From Amphimedon queenslandica (lineage: Eukaryota; Porifera; Demospongiae; Haplosclerida; Niphatidae), in assembly GCF_000090795.2 (NCBI RefSeq), contig NW_003546570.1, forward strand, positions 41,946 through 67,726: a DNA stretch of 25,781 bases. Direction: 5' to 3'. The notes beneath the pieces are model-generated. The model was not told the DNA's origin and ran no database searches. It saw nothing but the letters and a program-made list of their open reading frames with translations. Shown piece by piece: positions 20,101-25,781 of the stretch. The first letter of the stretch is position 1; each line of letters opens with the position of its first letter. The position numbers and the translations under genes are program-made.

Positions 20101-23100
20101 ACCTATAGTAGTATTAATTAGCTTGTCATCAGTTACTATGAAACAGTCTCTATTAGCTTGAAGCAGTAGTGTCCATTAGGCCCTATAGCTTGGTGTAGTA
20201 ATCAATAGTGGATTATGCAGCCACCAAGGAGCAGTATGTTGTATGTGCTCATGTTTGTGGTGATATTTAATGGAATTTAAACAGATCCCATATCAACGTA
20301 CATCATGTACGTGTACATGTACGTGCATGCTGTATTGTTATGACAATAAGTAATAAAGAATAATTTTAAAATCATTTTTGTGTGCATTAGACAATTATTT
20401 CATTTATTTTGAATGCAAATATATTCGTATTATGTTACACACACGCGTCCATTAAAATATTTACAACCGTGACCACGATTTATTGAAATATACGACCCAG
20501 TATTAACTTGTATTGATCAATCTATCCTACAGCATTTCTTTAAATTATGAGAAGGCTATTCCCCTCATGACACCACCTGGGAATTATGCTAACTCAATAA
20601 TAAAATTAGAATTCTCACTTATGCATGTACTTTGTGTTACCATATTTGGTATAATATGATAATACGTTTGTTTTTTTTATGTTTCCCTTTAGAATAAAGG
20701 ATTACTAAATTGGACTAGGCCTACCATGTATACAGATGAAGGAGTATATGCTTGTGTATCTGCTAATGATGTGGGTCAATCTGTTGCTGTTATTAACATT
20801 AGCATTTATGGTAAGTATGTACGTGTACATGTACTAAATACCGAAGGGTGCCTTTTTTTGAGGGCTGTAAATTTTTCAGATTTCACAATTTTTTAAAGAT
20901 TTACGAAAATTACTTGTGTAAAAATAAAATTATTACAGTAAAAGATGGCAGATGGCATAAATTTGCAAAAATTATACCGCAAAATAGATTTTTAGGCCGG
21001 GCCAATTTGTGAAATTTACAGCCTTCAAAAAAAGTGCCCTATGATATTTTGTATTAAAGTACTGTAATTACAGGGTATAATGTAAAGCTGCTCTAAAATT
21101 TAGCCAAATACTACATGTATATCATAGAATAGGGTAATTTGTCAAAAATGGCTTGAAAATAATTCTCCATTTTTATAATTTTTTTTGATACATATATATG
21201 TTCTAATGTTGCATAGAAAATTTGGACTGATTTTGATCAAAATTAGATTTTTTACAAATTTTTTAATTTGCTCCAAAATTGAGTAAAAGACCCTGTACTG
21301 TAGTACATGGACGCTGACCAAATTATGCCAAAAATGACTAGGAGAGAATTTTTAATTTTTATAATTTTTTTGATACACATACATGTATTTATGTTGTGTA
21401 TAAAGTTTGAGTTGATTCTGCTCACGTTGGAATTTTTTACAAATTTTTAAAGCTGCTCCAAAATCAAGCCAAGCGTATTTTAATTGTCAAAATTGGCTGC
21501 GAGAGAATTTTATAATTTATACTATATAATTAACGTGTCTTTTTATTATTTTTTTAGCATCTCCTAACATATATTCAGTATATTCTCCACACCCTGGCTA
21601 CCTGGTCTCCAATACAAATCCAATACAGTTCAACTGCCCAACGAACAACAACTGCAATATCAGCTGCATTGCAAGAGGTTGGCCTAGACCCGCTGTTCAA
21701 TGGAAGGATGGGGATGGTACAAGATTACAATCTCATACAATAACAAGTGAAGGTAGCGATGTCATCAAAGCTGTTGTTAGTTGGAGTGACACTCCAGGAC
21801 AGTATCATTGTGAAGCTAGTAATACCTATGGGTCTAAGAATATTACTGTATCATTAACAAATGTTGGTACAACTATTCCTCCAATTCCTTTTCCTCCTAC
21901 TCCTCCGTCAGGAGCCACCAGTGCTATTATAAGATTACATTTACCTACTGTACATTGCAGTCAAAACGACTCAGTTATAACAGAATTAACTTCTTCTCTA
22001 TCTTTCATCATTCACTCATTATGCAGCAGCTGTAGTTTCGAGCTCGATATGATTACAACAGGTTGCACAGAGAATCAATCAACTATTGCTGTCCTTGATA
22101 TAACCTCTAGCAGCCACCTTTCATCAACTTACGCTGCCCTGTCTTATTGGTGGACTCAGAGGCCTACCATACTAATAGATCAAGACCTGCTACCAGTGGC
22201 TACTGATTGTAACTTACTAGTAGAAGGATCGGACCCAACCTCATGTACACCAACCCTCATAAGCAGTCCAACTGTAACGTCTACTCTTATAATAACAACT
22301 GTAACACCTACTGCCTCACCAACGACAGGGACCAATACTGGGACTCTAGTTGCTTTTATTGTCATCCCAATCATCATTGCACTGCTATTACTTGTAATAG
22401 TGGTCGGGCTATACATCTTCTGTTACTGCTATAAAAAGAAGAAAGAGAAATCGAATCAAGTTGACTGGTAAGCTATGTCTACATTTTATTACTGTAATTA
22501 TATAACAATTTTTGCATTATGTATTACTGTAATTATTATTGCTATTTTTTATTTTATTTTAGTGATTTAACAAACTATAATTATGCCAATGTGGACGGTG
22601 ATAAAATTGATGGATCCGGTTTTCAAGATACATCGTTCAATAAAGGCGAGTCTGAATATGCCAGTATCCAGCCATCCACAGTAAACTCTTTACAAATATC
22701 AACTAACAATTCTCCTTCTCAGTCTACCTCAGCTCCTCCCCCTCAATACGAAGAGTTGAATGTCATCGCTCCCTACAGTGAATTCACTACACTACAGAGA
22801 CAGCCACCGGCTAGACATAGTAACACTGCGACTGGCTCTGCTGCTAAAAATAGTAACGGAGATGCATCGCCTACAAAGAGAGTAACGCAAGTACAAGTGA
22901 TAGGATCATCTACTAATGTTAATAGTAATGAATATGAGTCACCGTTTGAACACCATGAGTATGCAACTCTCACTGAGTCTAGTGCTACAATAAAGAGACC
23001 CCCTACTGATAGTAGACTGACAAGATCAGTCTCTCCTTATGTAGAGCCTGTCCCTGTACCATTAAGCAATGGGCTCTCTCCTTTGGCATCTTCTCCTTAT

Positions 23101-23460
23101 ACAGAGCCGGTCCCATCTGCTGATAATCTTCATAGAATATCTCCTTATATGGAGCCCGTGAGCTCAACCAGTGACGTCAGAGGGTCTCCAGTGTCACCGC
23201 CAGTGTCACCTTATGAAGAACCATTCAATGGTGTTAATGATTCTACTATACCACCTCATATCGAGCCATTACCTGGCGATAAGAGGAACCAGCAGGATCA
23301 ACTAGCTATATTAGATTCGTTTGTAGTAATAGATAGTCCTGCTAATGACAGTAATGATGTTTCTAGTAATAGTAATGATATTACTTTACCTACTCCTCCA
23401 GCATGGTATAACTCTTGTTATGAAGACATTGTCACACCTACTGCTGTAGAAAATAATTAA
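14156..23460 (+). CDS. Single-pass Ig-domain receptor with phosphotyrosine-motif tail
   Basis: Twelve exons: 14156-14246, 15221-15517, 15748-16026, 16879-17060, 17496-17616, 17907-18191, 18530-18832, 19229-19498, 19865-20025, 20693-20810, 21558-22467 and 22563-23460. Phases agree; 3915 nt, 1304 residues. Exon 1 is a signal peptide (Leu-rich core LLLLLFSIL). Eight Ig units follow: exon 2, exon 3, exons 4+5, exon 6, exon 7, exon 8, exons 9+10, and the first part of exon 11. Units 1, 3, 4, 6, 7 and 8 have the Cys-Trp-Cys pattern (for example VYYC, LYIC); units 2 and 5 lack the cysteines. A Pro-rich hinge and a Cys-rich membrane-proximal domain precede one helix (about 966-990), then CYCYKKKKEK. 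There is no kinase. The tail (991-1304) carries YANV, SEYASI, PPQYEEL, HEYATL, four SPYxEP repeats and CYEDI. Many N-glycosylation sites. It probably acts as a surface recognition or adhesion receptor that recruits SH2 proteins; the ligand is unknown. It is paired head-to-head with the Death/ROCO gene. Confidence 0.85.
14247..15220. other. Receptor intron 1 (974 nt)
   Basis: It separates the signal-peptide exon from the first Ig exon. The block at about 14395-14465 matches 2938-2975, so the segmental duplication reaches into this intron. No other feature is supported. Confidence 0.7.
16027..16878. other. Receptor intron 3 (852 nt)
   Basis: Contains a 10-bp inverted repeat, CAGGCACAAA at 16581-16590 and its complement at 16629-16638, that could form a small hairpin. 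It also holds a TACATGTACATGTACATGTA run near 16736-16752 and a short (TAA)n at about 16798-16814. No exon signal. Confidence 0.55.
17381..17480. repeat. 60-bp tandem repeat
   Basis: The first 30 bases of the unit at 17381 (GGTATCGATATCATGTTAAT then GGAACACATA) recur at 17441 with two mismatches. The word TCATGTTAAT appears three times and TCATGTTGTT once. It sits in receptor intron 4, ending just before the acceptor of exon 5 (17496). Confidence 0.75.
18833..19228. other. Receptor intron 7 (396 nt)
   Basis: I see only AT-rich sequence and one TACATGTA word. It ends with a T-rich tract and TTTTCTAG acceptor. Confidence 0.6.
19499..19864. other. Receptor intron 8 (366 nt)
   Basis: There is no repeat or exon signal that I can support, apart from a short tandem AGGGTTAC-type doublet near 19617-19632. 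Confidence 0.5.
20026..20692. other. Receptor intron 9 (667 nt)
   Basis: It splits Ig unit 7 in phase 0, parallel to intron 4, which splits Ig unit 3. It contains a palindrome-rich stretch of GTACGTGTACATGTACGTGC type near 20307-20326. Nothing else is supported. Confidence 0.55.
20841..21044. mobile_element. MITE-like element 3 (TA-flanked)
   Basis: Terminal inverted repeats of about 35 bp: left arm CCGAAGGGTGCCTTTTTTTG then AGGGCTGTAAATTT, right arm the near-complement ending GTGCCCTATGA. It is flanked by TA at 20839-20840 and 21045-21046 and is 204 bp long. No coding capacity. It lies in receptor intron 10. Confidence 0.7.
21084..21520. repeat. About 184-bp tandem repeat, 2.3 diverged copies
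   Basis: Landmarks recur at nearly constant spacing. A GCTGCTCTAAAATTTAGCC-type word occurs near 21084, 21265 and 21449. TTTTTTACAAATTTT occurs near 21249 and 21433. GTCAAAAATGGCTTG-type words occur near 21138, 21328 and 21487. It fills the second half of receptor intron 10 next to MITE 3. Confidence 0.7.
21916..22254 (+). other. Cysteine-rich membrane-proximal domain of the receptor
   Basis: About 113 residues between the Pro-rich hinge (IPPIPFPPTPPSG) and the stalk. It has cysteines in the order HC, LCSSC, TGC, TDC and TSC, with the blocks TELTSSLSFIIHSLCSSCSF and YWWTQRPTILIDQDLLPV. I recall similar membrane-proximal segments in other predicted sponge receptors but cannot verify this. It is not an Ig or FN3 domain. 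Confidence 0.55.
22563..23460 (+). other. Receptor cytoplasmic tail exon with tyrosine motifs
   Basis: The whole tail after the membrane helix is one exon. Tyrosine motifs: YANV (Y1013, Grb2-type YxN), SEYASI (Y1038, ITIM consensus), PPQY then EEL (Y1068, also a WW-domain PPxY), HEYATL (Y1139), SPYVEP, SPYTEP, SPYMEP, SPYEEP (Y1165, Y1185, Y1201, Y1223), a degenerate PPHIEP at 1238, and CYEDI (Y1292, Src-SH2-like). The rest is Ser/Pro/Asn-rich and likely disordered. Confidence 0.75.
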
Positions 23461-23520
23461 TGCTTGTTTTTATTGTTTAATTTTTTTGTTTTATAGTTGC
23501 TGTTCTATGTGCTACTTAAT

Positions 23521-23526
23521 ATTAAA
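23521..23526 (+). terminator. Possible poly(A) signal of the receptor gene
   Basis: An ATTAAA hexamer begins 61 nt after the receptor stop codon. It is in the expected place, but the region is so AT-rich that chance is possible. Confidence 0.35.
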
Positions 23527-23581
23527 TTATGAAATTAATTTTAGAAATTTGACAGAAAATAGTGATATGAATTATGATAAA

Positions 23582-25000
23582 TTACTCTTCGATATTTCTC
23601 TCTTTGCATGTACACCAGTACTCTAATGTCTGACAGCACACAGTTACGGTTTTCAACTGGCCTGTTCTTCTCAAATTATCATCGTCCTTGCTACCATCAA
23701 CTGAATCATGCTCAGAATATGTATCTCCCTCTTTCTCTTCTCTCTCTTCTTCAAACGAGCTGCTGCTGTAAGAGTCCTCTTTTGTTTGTGTAGATTCAAG
23801 TTTATCAGTTGTTCTTTTTATTGTGGGATCATTGGGGTAGCTATATTGCACACTTCTTGCTGGTCTCCATTTGTTGTTCCTGGGAGGTTGTCTTGGGTTA
23901 GGATTATAAGTGAAAAGTGTCTTTGTTTCTTTTAGTTTTCTAGTTTTAGTTACTTTCCATTGTTTATAGGCATTATGAGACTGTATCTGTCTCTCTTGGA
24001 TTTGGAGGATTGTTTTTTGGGCCTGCTCTTTGGACTCTTTACTTTTCTTTATTACAGAGTCTCTCAATATTTTGTCTTTACCATGTTTCCTATGCATTAC
24101 AATAAATTACTCTAGTAAAGTACATGAATTCTATATATTGTACACAATAACAATAATCTCTCTCACCATGATTTAAAGGCTTCTGCTGCTGATTCCAAAA
24201 GTTCTCTTGCCTCTGCTTGTTTCTCTCTCTCAGCTTCAAGCAACTTTTGTTTCTCTTTTCTCCTTTTCTCTTGCAGAACACTTAGTTTGTCTTGTCGCCA
24301 TTTCTCGGCTATTTCAGAAGAGTTCTGTTCCTTCTCAATTACATCTTGTTTCTAAATTGTGTTGAGTTGCTGTCATCATATGCCAGCAATATATGAACCA
24401 TTTGCTCACTTTTTCATCTTCTTTCTTTTTAATTATTTCTTGTTCTTTTTTCTGCTTTTTTATAACAATCTCCTTTGCCAGTCTCCATTTTTCAACGGCT
24501 TTAGCTGATTTCTCATTCATTAAAGCCTATTATTACGATCAATTTCATCCGCACTGAGCAAATAAAGATAGATCTACCTCTTTTGATGCTTTATCTTCTT
24601 CTTTCCTAATGTTTTCTTCCTTTATCCTTTGCCTAAGGCTCTTTCTTTCTTTCTCTTTCTTTTCCAGCCAGTCAGTAAAGCTTCTATCCAGTAGCTCATC
24701 AGTGACAGAATCACCTGAAGTCCCAGTTGACATAAAACTAGTGTTCGAGCTATTTCTCCTTATTACTGATGCACTGGCTCTCTTTTTATAGGATGCTGGA
24801 GTACTTCTTGGTGTGTTTGTTAGAGACTCTCCTTTCCTAGGTGTTAAAACGTGTCGGCTATCTTTTCTATCTAAAAATGGAGGTGGTTTGTGTTTAATAG
24901 GTTCCTGCTCTTTAGTTCCTCTCCCATCTTCTTCGTTTTCAGTATCTTTTAGAAGATGTCCTTCTGTACCAAGAGAAGATAGTTCAAAATTGACCGCCAT
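23582..25000 (-). CDS. Coiled-coil protein, probably ciliary (CCDC34/CCDC181-like)
   Basis: Four exons: 24578-25000, 24410-24526, 24167-24351 and 23582-24089. Phases agree; 1233 nt, 410 residues. The first 110 residues are Ser/Thr/Pro-rich and polar. From about 115 to 265 there is a charged coiled coil with recurring Trp-bearing units: FTDWLEKKEKE, VEKWRLAKE, AEKWRQDK, FKSWKHGKD, YKQWKV. This W-K/E pattern is typical of axonemal or microtubule-associated coiled-coil proteins such as CCDC34 and CCDC181. The C-terminus is Ser/Glu/Asp-rich and ends with a cluster of four cysteines. A perfect RFX X-box lies 19 bp upstream of the ATG, which supports a ciliary role. The exact orthologue is uncertain. 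The gene is convergent with the receptor; the stops are 121 bp apart. Confidence 0.75.
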
Positions 25001-25018
25001 TAATGATTATAAGACACT

Positions 25019-25032
25019 GTCGTCATGACAAC
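25019..25032. promoter_or_regulatory. X-box (RFX binding site)
   Basis: GTCGTCATGACAAC fits the ciliary-gene X-box consensus (RYYNYY, a 1-3 nt spacer, RRNRAC) on both strands. It is 19 bp upstream of the start codon at 25000. X-boxes near start codons mark ciliary genes in animals. Confidence 0.6.
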
Positions 25033-25081
25033 AAACCGTGTATCTATTGTAAACTTCGTAAATCTATTCGTATACTCATAT

Positions 25082-25097
25082 CACGTGTGATCACGTG
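25082..25097. promoter_or_regulatory. Twin E-boxes (CACGTG)
   Basis: Two CACGTG hexamers, at 25082-25087 and 25092-25097, are centred 10 bp apart, one helical turn. They lie between the coiled-coil gene start and the 3' end of the dioxygenase gene. Such sites bind USF/MYC-type bHLH factors. Confidence 0.45.
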
Positions 25098-25198
25098 GTT
25101 TCGAGGTTCTAGAGTTTTACTTCACTTTTTTCTTTGAAAAATAGGAAAATCATAGCATACAGCAATAGGTAACAAAATAACATTGCTTCAAAAAACCA

Positions 25199-25781
25199 TT
25201 ATTTGTTTGTGTGTGAATTTAAACTGGCAAGAAATGCTTCAGTATGTCTGTTAGTGTGAGTAATACCCCATCTCTCCATCCATGGACCATGTATTGTGGT
25301 ATCAAATGGATCGGACTCCTTTTCATCACCTTCAAAACCCATCTGAAGCTTATTGCGATCCACAGATGCAAATCCTTCCCAATCAATAGAACTACTGGGT
25401 TTATCTTCTGAACGCATTACTATACAATCTTTAAGACCAAAGAAGTTACTAGGTTCATCAGGACGCTGCCAACGAAGGTCAAGGCTCCAGCGTACATCAT
25501 TGGAATAATTTTCAAGGCTTCTGTGAGGGATGCAGTTGCTAAAAAAGAGGACTCCGCCTAAAGGTACTTCACAAGTGACCACGTCAGTCTTCATATTAAC
25601 TCCAAGAGTTTTCTCCATCTCTTCCTCAGCTAAATCAACATACCAAGTACCTCCAGCACAGCAGGTATGAGTAGCAGTCTTACCAGCCCGATGTCCTCTT
25701 TTGACCATTTGCATGCAACCATTAAGTTTATTGGCATCAATAAGTGGTATCCAAGCTGTTGCTATATGTGTCTTCAGACCG
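25199..25781 (-). CDS. Phytanoyl-CoA dioxygenase (PhyH) family protein, C-terminal part
   Basis: One open exon runs from the right edge to a stop at 25199, about 193 residues. The enzyme family uses Fe(II) and 2-oxoglutarate to hydroxylate its substrate. Seen here: TAWIPLIDANKLNGCMQMV, the usual strand before the active site; then LGGVLFFSNCIPHRS with the distal iron-binding His; then NDVRWSLDLRW with the 2-oxoglutarate-binding Arg. The first His/Asp pair would lie upstream, outside the window. The ending GPWMERWGIT is found in PhyH-like proteins rather than in peroxisomal PHYH itself. The substrate is unknown. Confidence 0.85.
   Translation of the reverse strand, partial: GLKTHIATAWIPLIDANKLNGCMQMVKRGHRAGKTATHTCCAGGTWYVDLAEEEMEKTLGVNMKTDVVTCEVPLGGVLFFSNCIPHRSLENYSNDVRWSLDLRWQRPDEPSNFFGLKDCIVMRSEDKPSSSIDWEGFASVDRNKLQMGFEGDEKESDPFDTTIHGPWMERWGITHTNRHTEAFLASLNSHTNK

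Noticed and set aside
22747..22800. ITAM in the receptor tail (YEEL then YSEF)
   Set aside because: Only five residues separate the two motifs and the second ends in Phe, outside the YxxL/I-x6-12-YxxL/I rule.
22434..23460. Receptor tyrosine kinase
   Set aside because: The tail has no kinase motifs (no glycine loop, HRD or DFG) and is Ser/Pro/Asn-rich.
1..25781. tRNA, rRNA, CRISPR array or intact transposase
   Set aside because: None of the expected motifs, repeats or reading frames were found on either strand.

Overview
The window looks like nuclear DNA of a sponge (Porifera), most likely Amphimedon queenslandica or a close relative. The sequence is AT-rich and gene-dense. Its genes are split by GT-AG introns, several only about 50 nt long. 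It carries animal-specific domain combinations: Death domains, a CARD-like fold, ROC-COR with ankyrin repeats, Ig receptors, HERC1-type HECT and iPLA2-beta. The short palindrome TACATGTA recurs many times, which I associate with that genome. The species call is inference; the exon structures were read by hand from frame, splice sites and phase.

Layout, left to right. (1) 1-2355, minus: 5' part of a Death-domain gene (4 exons) that runs off the left edge. (2) 3018-3464, plus: a shrunken copy of the end of a HERC1-like HECT ubiquitin ligase. (3) 3797-6567, minus: a two-exon iPLA2-beta (PLA2G6)-like ankyrin/patatin phospholipase of 768 residues. (4) 6755-13804, minus: my model joins 17 exons into one 1583-residue protein ordered Death, CARD-like, sponge-type domain, coiled coil, ankyrin, ROC GTPase, COR, Death. 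All exon phases agree and the sum is divisible by three. (5) 14156-23460, plus: a 12-exon single-pass Ig-domain receptor of 1304 residues. It has a signal peptide, eight Ig units, a cysteine-rich membrane-proximal domain, one membrane helix and a 314-residue tail rich in phosphotyrosine-type motifs. (6) 23582-25000, minus: a four-exon coiled-coil protein of 410 residues with a perfect X-box (RFX site) just before its start codon. (7) 25199-25781, minus: the C-terminal part of a phytanoyl-CoA dioxygenase-family protein that runs off the right edge.

The most interesting unit is the pair (4)+(5). An intracellular Death/ROCO adaptor and a membrane Ig receptor are transcribed away from each other from a shared 351-bp interval containing a GC box. 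The Death exon, first exon and shared promoter of this pair are duplicated at about 2.0-3.0 kb, where the second Death gene survives but the receptor side has decayed. Together with the neighbouring phospholipase, this could be an innate-immunity or cell-death signalling cluster; that functional link is inference.

The introns hold several short inverted-repeat (MITE-like) elements. Three are flanked by TA and two of these begin TACCGTA, as expected for mariner-type non-autonomous elements. There are also microsatellites, a 60-bp tandem repeat and a roughly 184-bp tandem repeat. I saw no tRNA, rRNA, CRISPR array or intact transposase.
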